Source of the DNA: Dyadobacter fermentans DSM 18053
GTDB lineage: Bacteria; Bacteroidota; Bacteroidia; Cytophagales; Spirosomataceae
NCBI RefSeq assembly: GCF_000023125.1
Contig: NC_013037.1
Location: 5,744,501-5,808,500, forward strand
Direction of reading: 5' to 3'
Length of the DNA: 64,000 nt
Shown piece by piece: positions 33,133 through 41,861 of the stretch (positions within the stretch are counted from its first letter, which is position 1; every line of letters begins with the position of its first letter). A program made the position numbers and the translations under genes. Below the pieces are notes generated by a model. It searched no databases and was not told the DNA's origin. It worked only from the letters and a program-made list of their open reading frames with translations.

Positions 33133-35073
33133 CTATTTCCCCGAAAGCTCTTCCACTTCGAGCATCAGATTTTCCCAATCCTCCGTGTTCTTTTCCAGCT
33201 TCTGCTTGATGTCCGTATAAAACCGGTTCATTTCTGCGAGTGCAACGGAGTCATTGTAAATGCCCGGCTCGGCCAGTTTTCCTTCGGTTTCCGCTTTTCT
33301 GATTTCGAGGTTGTTAATGGTCTCTTCCAGTTCCTCAATCTGCTTTCTCGCTTTTTTGAGCTTTTGTGCGTCTTCGTTGGACTGCGGTTTGGACTTGGTC
33401 TGATTGGCGGGGCCCGGCTGGCTTTTCTGCGGCGGGGCGCTGCTTACCTGCACTTTTTCGCTAACCGCCGATTGCAACCCGCGCTCTTCTACCCAAATCT
33501 CATACTCCTCATAAGTGCCCGGATATTCCTTGATCTGATGGTCTTCGATATACCAGATCTTGTTCGCAATGTTCTCCACAAAGTAGCGGTCGTGGGAAAC
33601 GACAATGTAGCTTCCTTCGTACTGCTGTAACGCCTGGATCAGAATATTGACCGACTGCATATCCAAGTGGTTCGTTGGCTCATCGAGCAGGAGGAAGTTT
33701 GCTTGTGAAAGCAATACCTTAGCCAATGCAACCCGCGATTTTTCACCCCCGGAAAGCACTTTGATTTTCTTGAAAACATCATCCCCCGTGAATAGGAAAC
33801 AGCCCAACACCGTTCGCAATTCGGTTTCCGTTTTTGTCGGGTTGGCGTATTTCAATTCCTCAATGAGGTTATGCGCCACATTCAGCGATTCGAGCTGGTG
33901 CTGGGCGTAGAATGTAAACGATACATTATGTCCCAACCGACGCTTACCCTCGATGGGCTCGGTGCCGGCCACAATGCGCAGCACGGTAGATTTACCGCGA
34001 CCGTTCGCCCCGATGAGCGCAATCTTGTCACCTCGTTCCATGCTGATGTTCGTCGCGTCAAGGATCACCTTGTCGCCATAAGCCTTCGAGGCGTCTTCAA
34101 GCTGGAACACGTGGCGGCCCGGCTGGGTCGTAAACTGGAAGCGGAAATGCACTTTGGCATTCTCGTCAATAACCTGATCCACCACATCCATTCTATCCAA
34201 TGCCTTTACGCGGCTTTGTACCTGGCGCGATTTGGTCGCTTTGGCCTTGAACCGCTCGATAAACCGCTCGGTCTGACGGATTTTGGCCTGCTGGTTTTCG
34301 TAAGCACCGCGCTGAATGTCGTTGCGGAGCGCTTTTTCTTCCAGGTAATAGGAGTAGTTTCCGGCGTAATAATTGAGTTTTCCACCCGAAACTTCCACCG
34401 TCGTGTCGATCGTATTGTCTAGGAACTGGCGGTCGTGGGAAACGACGATCACCGCGCCTTCGTAGTTCTGCGTGTATTTTTCCACCCACTGGATCGACGG
34501 AAGGTCAAGGTGGTTGGTAGGCTCATCGAGCATGAGCAGCGATGGTTTTTGTAAAAGCAGCTTCGCGAGCATCACGCGCATACGCCAGCCCCCTGAAAAT
34601 TGCCGCAGCGGCAGGTTAAGGTCGGCTGTCGAGAAGCCCAAGCCTTCCAGAATGGCTTCTGCCTTTGATTGAACCGAATATCCGTCCAATGCCTCGAATT
34701 CTTCCTGCACGCGGGCGAGTTTGTCAACGAGGTCGTCGGTATAATTATGCTCCATGTCGTGCAGGATTTTATCCATTTGCACTTGGAGAACGTTCTGTCT
34801 TTCAAATGCCTGCATGGCTACCGAAAGGATCGAATCTTCGGTTTGGTAGGAGAGCAGGTCCTGGTTGAGGAAGCCGATCGTACAGTCGCCGGCCTTGGAG
34901 ATCGAACCGCCGTCGGGCTGGAATTCTCCGTTGATCATCCGCAGGAGCGTCGACTTGCCGGTTCCGTTAAGCCCGATAAGCCCTATTTTTTGTTTGGGCT
35001 TGATATGAAGTGAAGCGCCGTCATACAATGCACGGTCGCCCAGAAAATAGCTGAGGTTCGTAATCGCGATCAT
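33133..35073 (-). CDS. ABC-F family ATPase
   Basis: The 646-residue protein has two ATPase domains and no membrane segment. Domain 1 has GLNGTGKST and LRQFSGGWRMR, with Walker B MLDEPTNHLD; domain 2 has GANGRGKST, VLSGGEKSR and LLDEPTNHLD. Between them is a helical linker rich in basic residues (about 230-310), and the C-terminal 100 residues form a coiled coil (KARKQIEELEETINNLE). ABC-F proteins bind the ribosome E site and help stalled translation or give antibiotic resistance. This one resembles the Uup/YheS type. Its -7 box is only 4 bp before the ATG. Confidence 0.94.
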   Translation of the reverse strand: MIAITNLSYFLGDRALYDGASLHIKPKQKIGLIGLNGTGKSTLLRMINGEFQPDGGSISKAGDCTIGFLNQDLLSYQTEDSILSVAMQAFERQNVLQVQMDKILHDMEHNYTDDLVDKLARVQEEFEALDGYSVQSKAEAILEGLGFSTADLNLPLRQFSGGWRMRVMLAKLLLQKPSLLMLDEPTNHLDLPSIQWVEKYTQNYEGAVIVVSHDRQFLDNTIDTTVEVSGGKLNYYAGNYSYYLEEKALRNDIQRGAYENQQAKIRQTERFIERFKAKATKSRQVQSRVKALDRMDVVDQVIDENAKVHFRFQFTTQPGRHVFQLEDASKAYGDKVILDATNISMERGDKIALIGANGRGKSTVLRIVAGTEPIEGKRRLGHNVSFTFYAQHQLESLNVAHNLIEELKYANPTKTETELRTVLGCFLFTGDDVFKKIKVLSGGEKSRVALAKVLLSQANFLLLDEPTNHLDMQSVNILIQALQQYEGSYIVVSHDRYFVENIANKIWYIEDHQIKEYPGTYEEYEIWVEERGLQSAVSEKVQVSSAPPQKSQPGPANQTKSKPQSNEDAQKLKKARKQIEELEETINNLEIRKAETEGKLAEPGIYNDSVALAEMNRFYTDIKQKLEKNTEDWENLMLEVEELSGK

Positions 35074-35077
35074 GGTG

Positions 35078-35085
35078 CAAAGGTA
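35078..35085 (-). promoter_or_regulatory. -7 promoter box (TACCTTTG), leaderless context, ABC-F gene
   Basis: On the minus strand this exact TAnnTTTG match is followed by CACC and then the ATG at 35073. Transcription would begin at or very near the start codon. Confidence 0.6.
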
Positions 35086-35169
35086 CGCCGAAAGAAGCAG
35101 ATAGTAAAAGTGTGATGTTGGAATAGTTATAAAGGCGCTGAGTGCATCACAATGAAAGGGTTATTTGTG

Positions 35170-35177
35170 TAAATTTG
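35170..35177 (+). promoter_or_regulatory. -7 promoter box (TAAATTTG), leaderless context, siroheme gene
   Basis: This exact TAnnTTTG match is followed by ATCA and then the ATG at 35182. It is the mirror arrangement of the divergent ABC-F promoter 85 bp away. Confidence 0.6.
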
Positions 35178-35181
35178 ATCA

Positions 35182-35769
35182 ATGAACAATCTCTTCCCGA
35201 TATTCCTGAAACTTGAAAACCTGCACACGCTCATTGTAGGCGGCGGCTACGTAGGTTTGGAAAAAATCACTGCTGTGCTGGACAATGCACCGCTCGCCCT
35301 GGTCACGCTCGTGGCGCCTGAAATCCGTGAGGAAATCAGGGACATCGCTGCGGCCAATTCTCGAATAAATCTAATTGTGCGAAGGTTTGAAGACGACGAT
35401 TTGCTGGAAAAAGACCTGGTGATCGTCGCCACGAACGACAAACCGGAAAACAAGCGTATCTGGGAAACCGCACGTGCCCGGCACATGCTCGCCAACGTAG
35501 CCGATACGCCCGATATCTGCGATTTTTACCTCTCTTCGGTTGTCAGAAAAGGGAATTTGAAGGTGGCTATTTCTACCAACGGAATGTCCCCGACCTTCGC
35601 GAAACGCCTCAAAGAAGTGCTCGGCGAAGCGCTTCCCGACAATCTCGATACCGCCATGGAGCAGCTCAAAGCGGTACGAGATATGCTCAAAGGTGATTTT
35701 GCATCCAAAGTCGATGAATTAAACCGGATTACGTCGGTTTTGACGGAAAAGAAAAAAGATGCTTCGTAA
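35182..35769 (+). CDS. Precorrin-2 dehydrogenase/sirohydrochlorin ferrochelatase-type protein
   Basis: The 195-residue protein is the N-terminal-CysG/Met8p kind: MNNLFPIFLKLENLHTLIVGGGYVGLEK is the NAD-binding beta-alpha unit. VDxPDxCxF is present as VADTPDICDFYLSS, holding the catalytic Asp, and the helical C-terminal dimer region contains AISTNGMSPTFAKRLKEVL. It converts precorrin-2 to sirohydrochlorin and may also insert iron to give siroheme, the cofactor of sulfite and nitrite reductases. The methyltransferase part of CysG is absent, so a separate SUMT is needed. No siroheme partner gene is adjacent. Confidence 0.92.
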   Translation: MNNLFPIFLKLENLHTLIVGGGYVGLEKITAVLDNAPLALVTLVAPEIREEIRDIAAANSRINLIVRRFEDDDLLEKDLVIVATNDKPENKRIWETARARHMLANVADTPDICDFYLSSVVRKGNLKVAISTNGMSPTFAKRLKEVLGEALPDNLDTAMEQLKAVRDMLKGDFASKVDELNRITSVLTEKKKDAS

Positions 35770-36050
35770 GACACCTTTAATCCTGGTTTGGAACAATAAA
35801 ATGTGATTACCAGGTGTTTTTAGAAGGATAATTTGTTAAAATCGCGCTGTACCCCTCCACAGTACCGGCATCCGGTGCGTAACAAATATATTCTTCCGGA
35901 TTTGCGAAATTAGTAGCTGTTAAATTTTGTCACCGCTGGTGGTAGAATGTTTTCGCTTTTCGTGCGATAATACGTATTATTGAATGTAGGATTTTAAACC
36001 CGCCCCGGGCGGAACGGCAAATATTTGGAGTTAGACTTATACTTATTTAT

Positions 36051-39000
36051 ATGAATCTTTTCTATCGGATCAGTGGCCCGAGTCGGCTGGTTGTGTTGCT
36101 CCTGGGTGTCTTCTTTCTGTCCGTTTCCGCCTCTCCGTTTTCTTCTTTTGCATTTGCCGCCGATATCGACGTGCGGGGCGTGGTGAAAAGCGTGGCCGGC
36201 GAGCCGCTGATCGGTTCCACGGTGCGGGTGAAGGGCTTGCAGAAAGGCACAGTCACCAATGAGAAAGGCGAGTTTTTGTTGCAGGGTGTGAATGAAAATG
36301 CGACGCTCGTCATCACCATGATCGGTTTCCTGCCGAAAGAAGTCAAAGCCGCCCGTAACCTGACGATCGAGCTTGCCGAAGATGCCGTAGGCTTGCAGGA
36401 CGTGGTCGTGACCGGTTTTCAACAAATCGACAAGGATAAATTTACCGGATCGGCTGTGACGCTGAAAACGGATGATGTGAAGATCGACGGTCTGCCCGAC
36501 GTGAGCCGGATGCTCGAAGGCCGTGCCGCAGGCGTGTCGATCCAGAACGTTTCCGGCACATTCGGGGCGGCGCCCAAGATCCGTATCCGCGGGGCCACTT
36601 CGCTGAATGGCGCCAACAAGCCGCTCTGGGTAATCGACGGCGTGGTGCAGGAGGATATTGTGAACATTTCGAACGATCAGCTTTCCAGCGGCGACCCTAC
36701 CACCTTGCTGGGCTCGGCCGTAGCGGGCCTCAACCCGAATGATATCGAAACATTCGACATATTAAAGGATGCCGCCGCCGCCGCATTGTACGGCGCCCGT
36801 GCGATGAACGGCGTGATCGTGATCACCACCAAAAAAGGAAAGAGCGGCAAGCCGGTGATTACCTATTCGGGAAATTTCAGCACGCAGCTCGTGCCGTCTT
36901 ACCGGAACTTCAACATCATGAACTCGGCGCAGCAAATGTCGGTGCTGGGAAATTTGGAACGGGACGGTTATCTAGGTACGAATGTCCTTTCCAAGCCCGA
37001 CTACGGCGTGTATGGGAAGCTTTATAATCTGATCCAGGTAGGTAACGACCAGGGCGATTTTGACCTGATGAATAACCCGGCCAAGAGACGTGAGTTTTTG
37101 TTAGGCTACGCGAAAGCCAATACCGACTGGTTCGATGTCCTTTTCAAGCAAAATTTTATTCATGAACATTCGCTGAGCGTTTCGTTTGGGACGGATAAGT
37201 CTAATTCGTACGCCTCGGTAAGTTACCTGGACGATAACGGCTGGACGATCGCGGATAAGGTTAAAAGATATACCCTCAATTTTAATAACAACTACCAGCT
37301 CTCCGACCGCCTCAGCATTGGCTTGACCACGCTGGCCTCGGTAAGGCGGCAACAGGCGCCAGGCTCTTTGAGTAGAAGAAGTAACCCGGTCGAGGGCAAG
37401 TTCGACCGCGATTTTGACATTAATCCGTTCAGTTATGCATTGAATACGAGCCGAACGCTCACTGCTTACGACCAGAATGGCAATCTTGAATTCTTTCGGA
37501 GGAACTTCGCTCCGTTCAATATAGTCTCCGAGCTGGCCAACAACCGGCTTAACCTGACATTGGCCGACATTAAATTGCAAGGCAACCTTTCCTATAAGAT
37601 CACGGATAACCTGAGCTACGATTTCCTGGGCGCATTGAGGTACATCCAGACGGGCCGTGAGCACATGATCACCGAGCACAGCAATATGGCGAATGCTTAT
37701 CGCGCGGCCGACAATGCTACCATTGCAGCGGCTAATAAGTATCTCTACGTCGATCCCGATGACCCGAATGCGAATCCCGTGGTGGTGTTGCCAAGCGGGG
37801 GGTTCTACAACCGCAATGAGGACCAGATGCTTTTTTACAACGTCAGGAACAACCTGCGCTACAACCAGAAGTTTGGTGAAAGGCACGAGGTCAATGCATT
37901 GGTGGGCCAGGAAGTGAAATTCACTAACCGCCAGAACTCCAATAATACCGGTTACGGGTTCCAGTACGATCAGGGCAGCACCCCATTTGTGGACTACCGC
38001 ATTTTGAAACAAACCATTGAAACCAACTTCCAATACTACGGAATGCAGATGGACTATGAGCGGTTTGCAGCATTCTACGGCAGCCTTGGTTACACGCTGG
38101 ACGGAAAGTATAACGTGACGGGTTACGTTCGTTACGACGGATCGAACCGCTTCGGCAAGTCGGCTATCGCGCGGTGGCTGCCTACCTACACCATTGCCGG
38201 TTCCTGGAACTTCGATCGCGAGAATTTTTTCAAAAACCTCAGTTGGCTGAGCATGGGGCGCTTGCGGTTGAGCTACGGGCTTTCGGCGGATACCGGTCCG
38301 GCGACCAATGCAGCAGTATTATTGCAAAGTATCATCACGCGCCGGCCGTATGCGGACGAGAAGGAGTCGGCGATACAGCTTGCTGCGCTGCAAAATACCC
38401 AGCTTACCTGGGAAAAATTGTACAGCGGCAACGTCGGGTTGGACGTTGGATTGTTCGCCAATCGCATCAATTTCACATTGGACGGCTACATTCGAAACAG
38501 CTTCGACCTGATCGATCAGATTAAAACTTCCGGAATCGGTGGGCAGATTTACAAGGTCGCCAACTACGCAGATATGGAGTCCTATGGTGCCGACTTTTCT
38601 GTGGATGGGGTGCTGTTGAAAACCCGCGATTGGGATTTCCGCTCCCGCATTACGTTCGGCTACTCGCACACGCTCATCACGAATGTGGATAACAGCCCGG
38701 GCATATTCGATCTCGTGAAAGCCGAAGGCGCGAATGTGCAGGGCAAGCCGGTGCGCAGCCTTTATTCGATCGATTATAATGCGCTGAACCCTAAAACAGG
38801 TGTGCCGATTTTTATCAATGAAAAAGGAGAAGTAAGCCAGGATGTGTATTTGCAGGATCAGAATATTCAGTACCTCAAATACGAAGGTCCGGTGGACCCG
38901 CCATTTACCGGTGGCTTTAATAATACATTGACTTATAAAGGATTGACGCTGAACGTATTCTTTACCTATCAGGCAGGTAATAAGATCAGGCTCAACCCGC

Positions 39001-39410
39001 TGTTCCGCGGCACATTCAGTGACCTCGATGCGACGCCCAAAGAGTTTTACGACCGTTGGGTAATTCCAGGCGATGAGCGTTATGGCGCCAATCCCTCGAT
39101 TTCGGATCAACTGGAAATGCTATATCTGCAAGGTACTTATCCCTATAACGTCTTTAACTATTCGACCGAACGTGTTGCGAAAGGGGATTTTGTGCGGTTG
39201 AAATCGGTTTCGCTGGCGTACAAGCTGCCGTTGCAGGTGATTTCCCGCTACGGATTTTCAGCGGCAAGCATTCAGCTGTCGTCGATTAACCCGTGGCTGA
39301 TTTATTCGGATAAAAAACTGAAAGGGCAAGATCCTGAGTTCTTCAATTCGGGTGGTGTGGCGCAGCCTGTGCAGAAGCAATTCACGGTGGCTTTGAAATT
39401 GACATTGTAA
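36051..39410 (+). CDS. SusC/RagA family TonB-linked outer-membrane importer
   Basis: The 1119-residue protein has a signal peptide (about 1-37), a carboxypeptidase-regulatory-like domain (about 40-115, VKSVAGEPLIGSTVRVKG), a plug with LEGRAAGVSIQNVSGTFGAAPKIRIRG and PLWVIDGV, and a large barrel ending VALKLTL. It moves a ligand captured by SusD across the outer membrane with TonB energy. It is the first gene of a four-gene operon that includes a zinc metallohydrolase lipoprotein, which points to a peptide or protein-derived ligand rather than a glycan, since no glycoside hydrolase is linked. Confidence 0.95.
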   Translation: MNLFYRISGPSRLVVLLLGVFFLSVSASPFSSFAFAADIDVRGVVKSVAGEPLIGSTVRVKGLQKGTVTNEKGEFLLQGVNENATLVITMIGFLPKEVKAARNLTIELAEDAVGLQDVVVTGFQQIDKDKFTGSAVTLKTDDVKIDGLPDVSRMLEGRAAGVSIQNVSGTFGAAPKIRIRGATSLNGANKPLWVIDGVVQEDIVNISNDQLSSGDPTTLLGSAVAGLNPNDIETFDILKDAAAAALYGARAMNGVIVITTKKGKSGKPVITYSGNFSTQLVPSYRNFNIMNSAQQMSVLGNLERDGYLGTNVLSKPDYGVYGKLYNLIQVGNDQGDFDLMNNPAKRREFLLGYAKANTDWFDVLFKQNFIHEHSLSVSFGTDKSNSYASVSYLDDNGWTIADKVKRYTLNFNNNYQLSDRLSIGLTTLASVRRQQAPGSLSRRSNPVEGKFDRDFDINPFSYALNTSRTLTAYDQNGNLEFFRRNFAPFNIVSELANNRLNLTLADIKLQGNLSYKITDNLSYDFLGALRYIQTGREHMITEHSNMANAYRAADNATIAAANKYLYVDPDDPNANPVVVLPSGGFYNRNEDQMLFYNVRNNLRYNQKFGERHEVNALVGQEVKFTNRQNSNNTGYGFQYDQGSTPFVDYRILKQTIETNFQYYGMQMDYERFAAFYGSLGYTLDGKYNVTGYVRYDGSNRFGKSAIARWLPTYTIAGSWNFDRENFFKNLSWLSMGRLRLSYGLSADTGPATNAAVLLQSIITRRPYADEKESAIQLAALQNTQLTWEKLYSGNVGLDVGLFANRINFTLDGYIRNSFDLIDQIKTSGIGGQIYKVANYADMESYGADFSVDGVLLKTRDWDFRSRITFGYSHTLITNVDNSPGIFDLVKAEGANVQGKPVRSLYSIDYNALNPKTGVPIFINEKGEVSQDVYLQDQNIQYLKYEGPVDPPFTGGFNNTLTYKGLTLNVFFTYQAGNKIRLNPLFRGTFSDLDATPKEFYDRWVIPGDERYGANPSISDQLEMLYLQGTYPYNVFNYSTERVAKGDFVRLKSVSLAYKLPLQVISRYGFSAASIQLSSINPWLIYSDKKLKGQDPEFFNSGGVAQPVQKQFTVALKLTL

Positions 39411-39437
39411 GGTTTGAGGATGATTATTCGGAATGAT

Positions 39438-40910
39438 ATGACTACCATCAAAAAAATAAAGACAATCGTGCTCATCCTCCCACTGCTGGCGCTGGCCGGC
39501 TGTGAAGATTTCCTTTCGAAAGAACCGGACAGCACCAGGGCAATTATCAACACGCCGAAGCAGGTGTCGCAGTTACTTACAACGGCTTATCCACAGGCTG
39601 GCTACATTGTATTTTCGGAAGGAATGAGTGATAATGTGGCCGATAAGGGCGTCGGGGAGGATGACAAGACCAACCGCGCTTCGTTCTTTTTCGAAGTGGT
39701 GGAAGCGACTGTGGATGAACAGGATTCGCCAGACCAGTACTGGGCAGAATGCTACCGCGCGATTTCCGTAGCGAATGAAGCGCTCGATATTATCAGCAAA
39801 GTGGCCGACCCCGACAAATACAATGCACAGAAAGGCGAGGCATTGCTGGCCAGGGCGTACGCGCATTTTATGCTGGTAAACTACTATTGCCAGTTTTTTG
39901 ACCCGCAACAATCCAACAATAGCCCCGGCGTACCTTATGTAACGGTACCGGAGGATGTCGTGATCAAGCAATACGAGCGCGGGACGGTTGCCGGCGTGTA
40001 CCAGATGATCGAAAAGGACCTGCTGGAAGGACTTCCGTTGATCAGCGACGGCTCTTATACCGTGCCGAAGTACCATTTCAATATCGCGGCTGCGAATGCA
40101 TTTGCAAGCCGTTTTTATTTGGTTAAAAGAGATTATCAAAAGGTGCTGCAATATGCAAATGCGGCAATTCCCGCCAATAGTTTGGCTGAAAACCTCCGTC
40201 CTTGGAACACCACTTATTCCAGTCTTTCGCCGGAAGAGTTGTTCAGGCTCTATTCCCGTGCAAATCAGAATGCCAACTTGCTGCTCATCGAAACGTCATC
40301 GACCTATGGACGTTATGTAGCCAATTACAGATATGGCCTGACATATCCGAAATGGCAGGAGATTTCGGACAGTGAACGCATTATCACAGGAAATGCGGGA
40401 TGGACTTATCCGCTTTACTATCGCGGGGAGAACAACTACTTTATTCCAAAATTGACAGAATATTTCGTTCGCGAGTCTGTTAATGCAGAGATCGGGCTTC
40501 CTTATGTGATGTTGCCTGCTTTTACGGTCGAGGAAGTACTCTTCAATAAGGTCGAAGCCAATGCATATCTCGGCAACTCTGCCGCTTCCCTGGCGGACCT
40601 GAATACTTATGTCAGTAAGCGGGTCGATAACTACGATGCGTCAGAGCATAAGGTTACCGCCGCCAGTATGCAGAGTTATTTCCGGAAAAATAACGTGAGG
40701 GACAATATTGTCGAAACCGTACTGGCCTTCAAACGCGTCGAATTTGTACAGGAAGGAATGCGCTGGTTTGACATTCAGCGTTACAAGAGAACGGTGACAC
40801 ACGAAGCCCGTAACGGATCAGTTATTTCGGTTCCGGCGGGGGATAATCGCAGGGTATTGCAGATTCCGCAGACAGCCGCACTTTCAGGTATAGCACAGAA
40901 TCCCAGGTAA
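39438..40910 (+). CDS. SusD/RagB family nutrient-binding lipoprotein
   Basis: The ATG at 39438 (MTTIKKIKT) gives 490 residues; ATG 39420 is possible and TTG 39414 unlikely. The lipobox LALAGC puts the lipid-anchored Cys near residue 22. The helical SusD fold shows the family start CEDFLSKEPDSTRAI, the TPR-like segment EALLARAYAHFMLVNYYCQFFD and the late VLAFKRVEFVQEGMRWFDIQRYK. It caps the SusC channel on the cell surface. It follows SusC directly (27 bp) and precedes the metallohydrolase by 15 bp. Confidence 0.94.
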   Translation: MTTIKKIKTIVLILPLLALAGCEDFLSKEPDSTRAIINTPKQVSQLLTTAYPQAGYIVFSEGMSDNVADKGVGEDDKTNRASFFFEVVEATVDEQDSPDQYWAECYRAISVANEALDIISKVADPDKYNAQKGEALLARAYAHFMLVNYYCQFFDPQQSNNSPGVPYVTVPEDVVIKQYERGTVAGVYQMIEKDLLEGLPLISDGSYTVPKYHFNIAAANAFASRFYLVKRDYQKVLQYANAAIPANSLAENLRPWNTTYSSLSPEELFRLYSRANQNANLLLIETSSTYGRYVANYRYGLTYPKWQEISDSERIITGNAGWTYPLYYRGENNYFIPKLTEYFVRESVNAEIGLPYVMLPAFTVEEVLFNKVEANAYLGNSAASLADLNTYVSKRVDNYDASEHKVTAASMQSYFRKNNVRDNIVETVLAFKRVEFVQEGMRWFDIQRYKRTVTHEARNGSVISVPAGDNRRVLQIPQTAALSGIAQNPR

Positions 40911-40925
40911 GAAAGCCATTCAACC

Positions 40926-41855
40926 ATGAAAACGATATTCAGACATTTTACCCATTACATGATCGCCGCATTGCTGCTTGGCATGACTTCCTGCAAAGAG
41001 GAGGAGCTGGGCAATGTAGACGATATTCCCGGGCTGGGCGGCGACGTTTGGGCTGAGGGGCCGATCGATAAATGGATTCAGGATAGCCTGGTTGTTCCTT
41101 ACAATATCTCCGCAAAATATAAGTGGGATCAGTTTGAGTTCGGGAATATGACCAAAAACCTGGTGCCGCCGGATGAAGCGCAAGTGGTTCCGTTGCTTAG
41201 CACAATTAAAAAAGCGTGGACAACCCCTTACGTCGAGGAGGCGGGAAAAGTGTTTTATAATAAATATTCACCCAAATTCTTCATTCTATCGGGTAGCAAC
41301 GAGTACAATGTTGAATCAGGTTCTATTACGCTCGGAACGGCGGAAGGCGGCCGAAAAGTAATCCTGTACGGAGTAAATCTGTTCAAAATCAAGGGAATGG
41401 CCGGGTATGATCCGGGGCGGGACTCGTCTTTTGTGAAAGATTGGTTCCTGCATACCATCCACCACGAGTTCGGCCATATTCTGCATCAGACGGTGTTCTA
41501 TCCTGTTGAATACAAAAACATTTCAAAAGCATATTACCAGGGTGGAAACTGGATCAACTGGAGTGATGCCGATGCGCGTCGCGACGGCTTTATTACCGCT
41601 TACAGCTCATCTTCCTTTGATGAGGATTTTGTGGAGATGATTGCGATGATGCTTACCGAAGGCAGGGCGGGTTTCGACAAAATCGTGAACTCGATACCGG
41701 AAGGAACGAGCCGCAGCGGCGTAACAAAGGCGCAGGCGCAGGCCGCGTTGCGGCAAAAAGAGGCTATTATTGTAGCCTATTACAAGAATACGTGGAAGAT
41801 TGATTTTTACAGTCTGCAAAACAAAGTGCGGACTTCGATGAACAAATTGTTTTAA
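40926..41855 (+). CDS. Substrate-import-associated zinc metallohydrolase lipoprotein (TIGR04549-like)
   Basis: The 309-residue lipoprotein (lipobox LLGMTSC, Cys near residue 20) contains the metalloprotease motif HHEFGHILHQ (HExxH near residue 177), with a downstream acidic region EDFVEMIAMML as possible third ligand site. It matches the family that accompanies SusC/SusD pairs. The fold and motif suggest a zinc peptidase, probably on the cell surface, that trims the ligand before import. It lies 15 bp after SusD and 6 bp before the DUF4302 gene. Confidence 0.9.
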   Translation: MKTIFRHFTHYMIAALLLGMTSCKEEELGNVDDIPGLGGDVWAEGPIDKWIQDSLVVPYNISAKYKWDQFEFGNMTKNLVPPDEAQVVPLLSTIKKAWTTPYVEEAGKVFYNKYSPKFFILSGSNEYNVESGSITLGTAEGGRKVILYGVNLFKIKGMAGYDPGRDSSFVKDWFLHTIHHEFGHILHQTVFYPVEYKNISKAYYQGGNWINWSDADARRDGFITAYSSSSFDEDFVEMIAMMLTEGRAGFDKIVNSIPEGTSRSGVTKAQAQAALRQKEAIIVAYYKNTWKIDFYSLQNKVRTSMNKLF

Positions 41856-41861
41856 TGCCAG

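Noticed and set aside
37101..38033. 310-codon minus-strand ORF inside the SusC gene
   Set aside because: It lies fully within a well-supported SusC frame, has no recognisable family content and its composition is that expected of an antisense shadow.
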